Assembly: GCA_019247245.1 (NCBI GenBank)
Contig: JAFAPF010000146.1
Coordinates: forward strand, 1-5,248
DNA: 5,248 bases
DNA from: Rubrobacter sp.
GTDB taxonomy: Bacteria > Actinomycetota > Rubrobacteria > Rubrobacterales > Rubrobacteraceae
Reading direction: 5' to 3'
The first letter of the stretch is position 1. The number at the start of each line of letters is the position of its first letter. The notes beneath the pieces are model-generated. The model made no database searches and was not told the origin of the DNA. It was given only the letters and a program-made list of their open reading frames with translations. The translations under genes and the position numbers were made by a program. Of the stretch, positions 1 to 4,841 are shown piece by piece.

Positions 1-59
1 TCTTGGCGCGCATCTGTCACACCAAGAAGTCTAAATCTAAGCAGCGCTACGAGCGATAG
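1..59 (+). CDS. possible C-terminal tail of a gene entering from the left
   Basis: From base 3 one frame reads 18 codons, LARICHTKKSKSKQRYER, and then TAG at 57-59. The peptide is short and very basic (four Lys, three Arg), like the tail of a nucleic-acid-binding or ribosomal-type protein, but I cannot assign a family. The other two plus frames also give short readings (one stops within 40 bases, the other runs somewhat further), so the choice rests on composition alone. The body of any such gene lies outside the window. It could equally be chance. Confidence 0.25.
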   Translation, partial: LARICHTKKSKSKQRYER

Positions 60-240
60 TTCCAGCCCGCTGCATTTGTGAGCTGCCTATAGAAGAGAGC
101 GTGCTTCGCCAAGTACTTTGAGGCCCAGTAAGATGAGACGTTTAGAGGACGTTTGGATAGACTACAGAAACGAAAGCTACGCGTAAGGGTGGCGATTCTG
201 GCTGCATTGGCGAAGAGCAGCCCAGTTTGCAACAGTGAAG

Positions 241-257
241 AAAGGAGTTCACGGGTG
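241..257 (+). promoter_or_regulatory. ribosome binding site deciding the GTG start
   Basis: AAAGGAG (241-247) is a near-perfect anti-16S match placed 7 nt before GTG 255. It favours this start over the upstream in-frame TTG at 153. The 34 extra codons from 153 show neither a family match nor a clear signal peptide. Confidence 0.7.
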
Positions 258-1345
258 GCAAACCACTCCGAAAAGCATCCTGAGATAATTACTCGTTCGG
301 ATCAACCGCGTAACGTCGAACCCCCTTTAGAACTACTTCGCCAAAGCTTTGTAACCCCCACAAAGCTTTTCTACGTTCGTAATCACGGTCCGATACCTGA
401 GCTCGACCCTAACGAATATCGTCTCTCTATTACTGGCATGGTTCAACAAGAATTGCGCCTTTCGATGGATGAGATACGTGGAAATTTCTCAAAGGGCACT
501 GTTGCAGCTACCCTCCAGTGTGCAGGGAACCGCCGTCAGGGTCTCATGGAAGTGGCGTCGATCCCAGGAGAAGAACCTTGGAGTGCAGGAGCGATCGGCA
601 ACGCCCAGTGGGGTGAGGCTCCTCTGCAGGAGGTTTTGCAAGCAGCAGGAGTTAAGCCGGAAGTACAACACGCTGCCTTTACCGGCTGGACGAGATCGAG
701 ATGGAAGACCAAACGTTCGAGTTCGGGGGCTCAATACCTATTGAGAAGGCTATGAACCCTGAGGTCCTGTTAGCCTACGAGATGAATGGCGAGCCCCTCA
801 CGGCCGAACACGGTGCACCGTTGCGGGTGGTAGCACCCGGATACATTGGAGCCCGAAGCGTCAAGTGGCTTTCGAGCATTACACTTCAAGAGGAGCCCTC
901 TTCCAACTACTATCAGGCTTACTCTTACAAGCTTTCCCCACCCGTGGTAGATGAAGAGACAGCCGACTGGGAAGAAGGGCTGATGCTGGGAGAAATGTCG
1001 GTCAATTCCGTTATTTGCCAGCCAACAGATGGAGGAACGGTACCGGCTGGCCAGACCTCGTTACGAGGATACGCTATAACGGGCGGGGACCGTTCTGTTC
1101 AGCGGGTGGACGTATCAATAGATGGGGGGAAGAGCTGGGTAGCAGCCGAGCTACAGGAAGGGAACGAACCCTGGACCTGGCGATTCTGGGAAGCCTCAGT
1201 AGATCTCGAGCCTGGTCAATACGAGATCGTAGCCCGAGCCTGGGACGCGGCGGCTAATATCCAACCAGAGTTTTCAGAACAGATATGGAATTTCAAGGGT
1301 TGCATGAACAACTCCTGGCATAGGATAAAGGTGGTTGTAGGGTAA
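255..1345 (+). pseudogene. sulfite-oxidase-family molybdopterin oxidoreductase, frameshifted
   Basis: With one base restored this is a 363-residue protein of the sulfite oxidase family. These Mo-cofactor enzymes oxidise sulfite to sulfate or act on related substrates. Residues 35-245 are the Mo-pterin domain: FFVRNH-like segment FYVRNHGPIP at 39-48, Mo-ligand Cys89 in TLQCAGNRR, FGGSIPIEKAM at 157-167, and GYIGARSVKWL at 196-206. Residues 250-363 are the dimerisation domain, ending in the usual WNFKGCMNNSWHRIKV. No cytochrome b5 or haem domain and no Tat signal are seen. The frame breaks near 684-688, where GGCTGGAC stands where GGCCTGGAC (G-L-D) is expected, a missing C; reading then follows the frame that ends in TAA at 1343-1345. 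Start: GTG 255 has AAAGGAG at 241-247, 7 nt upstream; the in-frame TTG at 153 has no such site. Family call is firm; loss of function versus a base-calling error is open. Confidence 0.88.
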
Positions 1346-1413
1346 CGGAGTTATAGTGTTTTGGGGTAGCGATTGGGTTGCTGGCGATCTTGAAGAGAGT
1401 GGAAGGCCAAAGA

Positions 1414-1821
1414 GTGAGAATTTTCAACAAGGTTCTGAAGACAGATAGCCTCGAGGAGGAACCATATCGCCCCGAGCGGGATGCCGAGATACGGGAGCAT
1501 CTTGCTAACGAAAGGACGCTTCTATCGTGGGTGAGGACAGGGGTTAGCCTGCTCTCGGTAGGGTTCGTTATCGAGAGAGCTGGTGCTCTTGCTGGGGCTA
1601 TGGCTACCGGGGCGCAGGACATGGTATCGGCCTCCGAGTTTTTTGGCTTCGCGCTTATTGCCCTGGGCTGCTTAACGCTCATTCTGGGCTCAGTACAGTT
1701 CTTCCGCAACCGTCAGATGATCACCGAGGGGGTCTTTGCTACCAAAGTTGGACCATATATGGTGATTGTGGGGGGTAGTTTGCTTCTAGCCGTGGCCTTT
1801 GTCAGCTACACGCTAACATAG
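1414..1821 (+). CDS. DUF202 (YidH-like) small membrane protein, first of a pair
   Basis: A 135-residue protein of the DUF202 family, whose biochemical role is not established. The family signature HLANERTLLSWVRTG lies at residues 29-43, just before the first membrane segment. Three hydrophobic helices follow at about 41-57, 75-97 and 112-133, after a charged cytoplasmic N-terminus rich in Glu and Arg. The end TAG is at 1819-1821. I chose GTG 1414 because GGAAGG sits 7 nt upstream; the frame is open back to TTG 1378 (147 residues) with no ribosome site there, so the exact start is uncertain. It follows the sulfite-oxidase-like gene by 68 nt and precedes a second DUF202 gene, so co-transcription is likely. 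Paired DUF202 genes also occur in Escherichia coli (yidG/yidH). Family assignment is confident; function is unknown. Confidence 0.85.
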   Translation: MRIFNKVLKTDSLEEEPYRPERDAEIREHLANERTLLSWVRTGVSLLSVGFVIERAGALAGAMATGAQDMVSASEFFGFALIALGCLTLILGSVQFFRNRQMITEGVFATKVGPYMVIVGGSLLLAVAFVSYTLT

Positions 1822-1831
1822 GGGACGAGTT

Positions 1832-1869
1832 CGTGTACGTACGCTTCGCCCCCTGAAGATCGGTACACG
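1832..1869 (+). repeat. inverted repeat between the two DUF202 genes
   Basis: CGTGTAC (1832-1838) and GTACACG (1863-1869) are perfect inverted copies. Inside them CTTC (1844-1847) can pair with GAAG (1855-1858) around a C-rich loop. The hairpin fills the 52-nt gap just before the ATG at 1874. There is no T-run, so it is more likely an mRNA processing, stability or translation-coupling element than a terminator. No other evidence supports a role. Confidence 0.4.
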
Positions 1870-1873
1870 CTTA

Positions 1874-2266
1874 ATGGAAAGCAACTTGTCGGAAAGCGAA
1901 ACGTTAGCTCGAGAGCATCTCGCCAACGAACGAACCCTTCTCTCATGGGTGAGAAGTGGCATCAGCGCCCTCCAGATTGGCATCTTGCTCTATTTTGCGG
2001 GACGTACGTTAGCGTATCTCAACGAGGGATCTTCCCCAAAAAGCCTTCCGATGCTGGGTTCGACACAAGAGGAGCTCGCTGTTTTAGGTGTAGGTGTGGT
2101 AGCCCTCGGAGCCCTTTTAGAAATTGCCGCCGTCATCAGGTTTTTCCACTACAAGGCTTCCATAAGCAAAGGAAGCTTCACTTCGGCCGTTTCGGTTTAT
2201 CTTCTAGGTGCTTTCGGCCTAGTTCTTCTGAGCGTCGCCTACATTATCTACGTGGTGGTAAGCTGA
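1874..2266 (+). CDS. DUF202 (YidH-like) small membrane protein, second of a pair
   Basis: A 130-residue DUF202 paralogue of the preceding gene. The signature EHLANERTLLSWVRSGIS is at residues 14-31; within it only T-G-V changes to S-G-I relative to the neighbour. Membrane helices lie at about 27-48, 69-91 and 104-128. The loop between helices 1 and 2 (residues 50-68, with GSSPKS and STQEE) differs from the first copy, and the N-terminus is shorter, so the two are old, diverged paralogues and not a fresh duplication. The start is ATG 1874; no strong ribosome site is visible, which together with the hairpin in the 52-nt gap suggests translation dependent on the upstream gene. It ends in TGA (2264-2266). 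The pair may form a hetero-oligomer, which is inference. Confidence 0.88.
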   Translation: MESNLSESETLAREHLANERTLLSWVRSGISALQIGILLYFAGRTLAYLNEGSSPKSLPMLGSTQEELAVLGVGVVALGALLEIAAVIRFFHYKASISKGSFTSAVSVYLLGAFGLVLLSVAYIIYVVVS

Positions 2267-2547
2267 ATCCGGGTAGAAACCGCAACCACTCCACGGGTGT
2301 CGGATAAGGAGCTGCTTTAAGATCTGGAGCACCTGCCACCTACCCGAAAACAGAGTGGTTAGTGAGACAGCCGCTAAGGAGTTACAAGGAGAAAGGGCCC
2401 GGCTGAAAGCAACGGGGAGGAGATCAGGAGCCAGCCCACTTGCTAGGGAATACTTCTTGCCCTCCACGCTCTCGGTATACAAACGTCCCCCTTGGGAAAA
2501 TCTACCGTTGTACGTGAATGAGGGGACGGGTCGATAAAAGATAGCTC

Positions 2548-2607
2548 TCTCGTTGGAGTGTGGCTACCTGTGCGTAGGTATCCAACGAGACTACCTGTTG
2601 GTAGCCA
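2548..2607. repeat. interleaved inverted repeats able to form a pseudoknot
   Basis: TCTCGTTGGA (2548-2557) pairs perfectly with TCCAACGAGA (2581-2590), and TGGCTACC (2561-2568) pairs perfectly with GGTAGCCA (2600-2607). The order is A-B-A'-B', an H-type pseudoknot layout with connectors of 3, 12 and 9 nt. There are local rivals: TACC (2565-2568) with GGTA (2577-2580) inside stem A, and CTACC (2591-2595) with GGTAG (2600-2604) around TGTT. CTACCTGT occurs twice (2564-2571, 2591-2598), so the two states could switch. Strand and transcription are unknown; a weak promoter-like TTGTAC (2508-2513), 17 nt, TCGATA (2531-2536) lies upstream on the plus strand. Confidence 0.5.
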
Positions 2608-2688
2608 ATCTACTCTCTCGCTCACCCCGTACTACCTTCCATAGATCCGCCCCCATAACGTAGGGGATTAGTGAGCAAAGCGGGGGCT

Positions 2689-2732
2689 GGGCTCTACGCG
2701 AGGCTGTGGGAAGCAGGATGCCCACAGAGCCC
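2689..2732. repeat. bulged long hairpin
   Basis: CTGTGGG (2704-2710) and CCCACAG (2721-2727) form a 7-bp stem with a 10-nt loop. Flanking GGGCT (2689-2693) and AGCCC (2728-2732) extend it past a 10-nt one-sided bulge. No T-run follows. The role is unknown. Confidence 0.4.
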
Positions 2733-2814
2733 TAGACACTATAGAGGGTTTAGGGCGGCCCTGCGGCAAAAGGTTAGTTAAGTCTCTGGGTCTTACTAGA
2801 TACTATGCTCCTCT

Positions 2815-2843
2815 TGTGGATAACCACTGCTTATTGTGGATAA
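2815..2843 (-). promoter_or_regulatory. pair of DnaA boxes
   Basis: TGTGGATAA occurs at 2815-2823 and again at 2835-2843. The reverse complement, TTATCCACA, is the consensus high-affinity DnaA box. Both lie in the same orientation, 20 bp apart start to start, about two helical turns. Each is also preceded by T, giving TTATCCACAA on the minus strand. There is no dnaA, dnaN or replication gene in the window and no obvious AT-rich unwinding block beside them. They may be a DnaA-titrating or regulatory site, or part of an origin. No third exact copy was found here. Confidence 0.6.
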
Positions 2844-2993
2844 GTGCATCAAAGGAGAGCCAAGCTGGTGTGATACGGGAGGGACTTTAGCTGCCAACAG
2901 CCTGGCCTAGAGAGCCGCCTTACGGGCACGCTTGACTGCTCAGATCTCTTCTTCAGAAGAGTGGGCCTACAAGCCTCCATTCACAAGTTGCCG

Positions 2994-3012
2994 CTAAGAA
3001 TAGCCTTCTTAG
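2994..3012 (-). terminator. hairpin after the GNAT remnant
   Basis: CTAAGAA (2994-3000) and TTCTTAG (3006-3012) form a perfect 7-bp stem with a 5-nt loop. It begins 4 nt beyond the stop codon (3017-3019) of the minus-strand acetyltransferase remnant, the usual place of a terminator. It has no proper T-run, so it would be weak or of a non-classical type. Confidence 0.4.
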
Positions 3013-3016
3013 GAAT

Positions 3017-3150
3017 TTAAGACAACACATCTATGTCGGTGATCGCATAGAGTCCCTGGCTGCATACAATGCCTTCTTTGATCGCCCTTCGCGTAGCACC
3101 CCCTCGCGTACATACCCAGCTTTTTCTAGGACTCTCAGCCTCATAATGAG
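3017..3150 (-). pseudogene. C-terminal remnant of a GNAT acetyltransferase
   Basis: Reading the minus strand from 3150, one frame gives LRVLEKAGYVREGVLR (3138-3091). This is close to the RimJ/RimL-type GNAT motif in which an L-E-K-A-G-F/Y-x-x-E-G-V-L-R stretch follows the acetyl-CoA site. The reading then slips one base near 3089-3093 and continues in the frame of RRAIKEGIVCSQGLYAITD, ending with TAA at 3017-3019. The two halves join in the order and spacing expected for the last ~45 residues of such an enzyme. The N-terminal two thirds are absent: upstream on this strand lies the thioesterase remnant on the opposite strand. So this looks like a truncated, frameshifted relic. The family call rests on a short segment and needs a database search. 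Function is presumably lost. Confidence 0.6.
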
Positions 3151-3184
3151 AGCCAGATCAGACGACCAGAGAAGTATGGAGTAG

Positions 3185-3601
3185 ATGTCAGCGGACGAGG
3201 GTCAGGTAGATGTCAATTTGGAAGTCGAGAGCGCCTTTATGCAGCTCTTGGGCTTCTTTAAGGAGATGGGCCCAGAGAGGGTCGTTGGCACCTTTGAGGT
3301 TAGTGAGGATCATCATCAGCCTTAGGGCTTGATGCACGGAGGGGTATTTACCGCGGTAATAGAGACCGTAGCTACCACTGGGGCCTATCAGGCTGTCAAG
3401 GACGAAGGGCAACTTGCAGTGGGTGTCAACAATGTGACCGACTTCATGCGGCTCTTCTAACAAGGCAAGCTTCGCGTGACGGCCGAACCGCTGCATTAGA
3501 CAAAGACTCAGCAGCTTTGGCAAGCAGAAATCAAGAGAGAAGATGGCAAGACGATCGCACGTGAGCAAGTACGGCTACAGAACATCGAAGCAGGTGCTTA
3601 A
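3185..3601 (+). pseudogene. PaaI/YdiI-type hotdog thioesterase with three in-frame stops
   Basis: Read through its stops, this frame is a 138-residue protein of the hotdog thioesterase family, which cleaves acyl-CoA thioesters. Length and order match: N-terminal helix AFMQLLGFFKEMGPERVVG (17-35), then HQP-stop-GLMHGGVFTAVIE, with HGG at 51-53 and the expected catalytic Glu60 ten residues from the His, then VGVNNVTDF (79-87), TQQLWQAEI (108-116), DGKTIAREQVRLQNIE (120-135), and TAA at 3599-3601. Stops fall at codons 47 (TAG, 3323-3325), 92 (TAA, 3458-3460) and 105 (TAG, 3497-3499), with no frameshift. By comparison with Escherichia coli YdiI they stand at Phe, Arg and Leu positions, which fits random nonsense mutation better than one reassigned codon. 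ATG 3185 directly follows a TAG; its ribosome site is poor (GGAG only 3 nt away). The opposite strand is open from 3568 to 3188, but that is the shadow. Confidence 0.8.
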
Positions 3602-3605
3602 ATTG

Positions 3606-3627
3606 CCTAGAAGAGTACCCTTCTAGG
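3606..3627. terminator. bidirectional hairpin between convergent genes
   Basis: CCTAGAAG (3606-3613) and CTTCTAGG (3620-3627) form a perfect 8-bp stem with a 6-nt loop. It lies 4 nt after the thioesterase remnant's TAA and 14 nt after the minus-strand methyltransferase's TAG, so it can serve both. There is no clear T-run on either side. It closely resembles the hairpin at 2994-3012, including a neighbouring AATTTAAG/CTTAAATT. Confidence 0.5.
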
Positions 3628-3641
3628 TAGCTCGTGAATAC

Positions 3642-4319
3642 CTACCAAACATGAGGGATAAGCCGGTACTTCACGGTCTTTGAGTACTCCGTGTACCCTT
3701 CCAAACCTTTCTTCAGCATTCGGTCTTCAAAGACCGTTCTGAGGACGAACAGGGCCACGAAGAGCGGGCTAACAAAGAGACCCAACCAGGAACCGAGCAA
3801 CAACGCCGTAGCCGGAAAGAAGATGAGCGTGCCAGAGTACATTGGGTGCCTCACATGCCTGTACGGACCAGTAGTTACCACGTTTTGCCCTCTCTCTTCT
3901 TGTAACTTCACTACTGGGGCAAGATACGCGTTCTCTCGAAACGTCAAGTAAATGATGTACAGCGAGAGCAGGAGCCCCAGGGCTCCCAACGCCCGTAACC
4001 AAACCGGTACCTCTGACCAGCCCAGCCTCACGGCGTCCAGGACCATCAAAATAAACCAGGCAACAACGAGGAGCTGAAGCACAGGTAGAAACACCTTGTC
4101 CCAGAGTGGTTGGTCCCTCTGTATCGGAGAGGACATTCGCTCCTCCAACAGCTGGGGATCGTTTCTGGCTAGCATGCGGATTACCAATATATTGAAGCCG
4201 AAGAAGATCGCTATGAACACCCATCCGGCAAGCCAGCCTACGGTTCCTGCGGGTATAAAGAGCACAGCGATGAAGACCAAGAAGAAAGCAATTGTAACTA
4301 AGAGTGCTCTTTTGCTCAT
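3642..4319 (-). CDS. isoprenylcysteine carboxyl methyltransferase-like membrane protein
   Basis: A 225-residue integral membrane protein of the ICMT/PEMT-like methyltransferase superfamily, which transfers methyl from S-adenosylmethionine to membrane-located substrates. Hydrophobic helices lie at about 5-23, 27-49, 76-98, 107-127 and 164-194. The family's signature stretch GPYRHVRHPMYSG is at 151-163, followed by EDR at 198-200, GYTEY at 208-212 and the ending RLIPHVW, the usual cofactor-binding half. Bacteria rarely carry prenylated CaaX proteins, so the true substrate of this branch is unknown and may be a lipid or small molecule. Start: ATGATG is present, and AGAGG (4326-4330) is 3 nt from the first ATG and 6 nt from the second, so ATG 4319-4317 is preferred (the longer form adds one Met at 4322). 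It stops with TAG. The frame is intact, unlike its neighbours. It is monocistronic as far as seen, with a long possible leader upstream. Confidence 0.88.
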   Translation of the reverse strand: MSKRALLVTIAFFLVFIAVLFIPAGTVGWLAGWVFIAIFFGFNILVIRMLARNDPQLLEERMSSPIQRDQPLWDKVFLPVLQLLVVAWFILMVLDAVRLGWSEVPVWLRALGALGLLLSLYIIYLTFRENAYLAPVVKLQEERGQNVVTTGPYRHVRHPMYSGTLIFFPATALLLGSWLGLFVSPLFVALFVLRTVFEDRMLKKGLEGYTEYSKTVKYRLIPHVW

Positions 4320-4409
4320 CATAAACCTCTGGGTGTTCGTTTTATAGCGATATCGTGCTAGCAGAACCTTTATAGCATTCGTCTTCGGTGTAACCTCTCC
4401 AGGTCTTCT

Positions 4410-4508
4410 ATTGGGGACGGAAACTTAGTTTCCGCGAAGACTCTCCTTAGCGGCAGCGGAGTGAGCACACGAGTGTGCCCTAAGCTCGCCTCGGCCTAAG
4501 TCCCCGAT
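4410..4508 (-). ncRNA. candidate structured leader or small RNA
   Basis: A 9-bp closing stem joins ATTGGGGAC (4410-4418) to GTCCCCGAT (4500-4508) with one G-T pair. It encloses the perfect hairpins GGAAAC-TTA-GTTTCC (4419-4433) and GCACAC-GA-GTGTGC (4465-4478). On the minus strand there are two CTTAG and two CTAAG segments, which offer further or alternative pairing. A TATAAT box on the minus strand (4516-4521) would start transcription at about 4509, right at the closing stem, with the methyltransferase gene downstream. I matched it to no known riboswitch class by eye. It could be a new cis-regulatory RNA, a small RNA, or a chance fold. Confidence 0.35.
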
Positions 4509-4515
4509 CCCATAA

Positions 4516-4521
4516 ATTATA
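4516..4521 (-). promoter_or_regulatory. -10 box (TATAAT) for the methyltransferase leader
   Basis: ATTATA on the plus strand is TATAAT on the minus strand. The -35 region at 15-18 nt spacing is poor (CTCAAA or GCTCAA). The predicted start near 4509 coincides with the base of the folded element. A second TATAAA-like site lies nearer the gene at about 4340-4345. Confidence 0.4.
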
Positions 4522-4587
4522 GCTGAGCTGGAGATGTTTGAGCTTCGCGGGTACACAAAATCGAGAGCAGGCAAGCGAGTTAGCTCG

Positions 4588-4613
4588 AAAGGAGGCGAAG
4601 TCCGATGGCGTAG
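4588..4613 (+). promoter_or_regulatory. strong ribosome site before an ATG-GCG-TAG mini-ORF
   Basis: AAAGGAGG (4588-4595) is a full anti-16S match, 9 nt before ATG 4605. The ORF is only ATG GCG TAG. A T-run hairpin follows 28 nt later. This may be a minimal leader ORF or the start of a decayed gene; the neighbouring frame is open on to a TAG at 4735-4737 with an acidic tail. Confidence 0.3.
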
Positions 4614-4640
4614 CAATCGGTGCTTCGAGTCCAGAAAGGA

Positions 4641-4669
4641 TCCCGCATCGATCGGCGGGGCCCTTTTTT
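4641..4669 (+). terminator. weak rho-independent terminator candidate
   Basis: TCCCGC (4641-4646) can pair with GCGGGG (4655-4660, one U-G) around an 8-nt loop. CCC and then six T residues (4664-4669) follow. The 3-nt gap before the T-run and the short stem make it weak. It could act as an attenuator after the mini-ORF at 4605. Confidence 0.35.
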
Positions 4670-4798
4670 ATCCTAAGGGACGGGTCGTCCAAGGTGCCCT
4701 CCCTCTAACTGAGGGCGACGAGGAGGAGCAGCAGTAGGGTCAACCGAAATCGCCGACGTCGATGAGCTAGTCACGGCTACAAATCGCATCTCTTGCGT

Positions 4799-4841
4799 AT
4801 GAGTTACCGAGAAGTGACTCATGGCCCTCCTTGCAGGGCCA
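4799..4841. repeat. tandem overlapping hairpins
   Basis: ATGAGTTAC (4799-4807) pairs with GTGACTCAT (4814-4822) over 9 bp with one G-T. It is followed at once by TGGCCCT (4822-4828) with AGGGCCA (4835-4841), a 7-bp stem. The two share base 4822 and both have 6-nt loops. There is no T-run on the plus strand. The hairpins lie about 150 nt beyond the stop of the minus-strand protease gene, so they could be a distal 3' element of it. Confidence 0.4.

Larger units (their letters stand above)
2267..3016. other. long stretch without an intact gene, rich in inverted repeats
   Basis: No frame here gives a recognisable protein. Open frames exist (plus from 2355 to 2537, plus about 2674-2887, minus 2219-2482), but they lack ribosome sites and family motifs, and overlap one another. 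The stretch holds CGGGTAG (2270-2276) with CTACCCG (2340-2346), an interleaved repeat pair (2548-2607), GCTCAC/GTGAGC (2620-2625/2671-2676), GCCCCC/GGGGGC (2649-2654/2682-2687), a bulged stem (2689-2732), two DnaA boxes (2815-2843) and a hairpin CTCTTC-TTCA-GAAGAG (2946-2961). It may combine decayed genes with RNA or replication-related sites. No tRNA is seen. Confidence 0.5.

Noticed and set aside
47..232. Minus-strand ORF of 61 residues
   Set aside because: No motif, no ribosome site, and composition unlike a conserved protein. It overlaps the upstream leader of the oxidoreductase.
1293..1709. Minus-strand ORF of 138 residues
   Set aside because: Antisense shadow over the oxidoreductase end and the first DUF202 gene, whose plus-strand motifs are clear.
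2219..2625. Overlapping ORFs on both strands (minus 2219-2482 and 2443-2625, plus 2355-2537)
   Set aside because: They overlap each other and the DUF202 end, lack ribosome sites, and show no recognisable domain. Chance open frames of this length are expected at this GC.
2640..2780. SRP, tmRNA or RNase P RNA
   Set aside because: AAGCAGG and GC-rich stems hinted at SRP RNA, but the conserved GGAAGCAGC loop context, the tmRNA ends and the RNase P core sequences are absent.
3188..3568. 126-codon open frame on the minus strand
   Set aside because: It lies wholly antisense to the recognisable hotdog thioesterase frame. Its protein has no family motif and its TTG start has no ribosome site.
2994..3627. 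IS200/IS605-type element bounded by hairpins
   Set aside because: The inside codes for GNAT and thioesterase remnants, with no Y1 transposase HUH motif and no TnpB. Terminator-like endings explain the hairpins more simply.
3769..4224. Second minus-strand ORF of 151 residues, and plus ORFs, inside the methyltransferase
   Set aside because: Shadows of the ICMT-like gene, which carries the family motifs and a placed ribosome site.
4589..4640. tRNA or fluoride/ZTP riboswitch lookalike (GATGGCGT, CTTCGAGTCC)
   Set aside because: No T-arm or acceptor pairing can be drawn, and the conserved cores of those riboswitches are missing.
4425..4737. Three competing ORFs (minus 4425-4616, minus 4480-4692, plus 4534-4737)
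   Set aside because: Mutually overlapping, none with a properly spaced ribosome site at its start or a known family. The region is better described by RNA-like elements.
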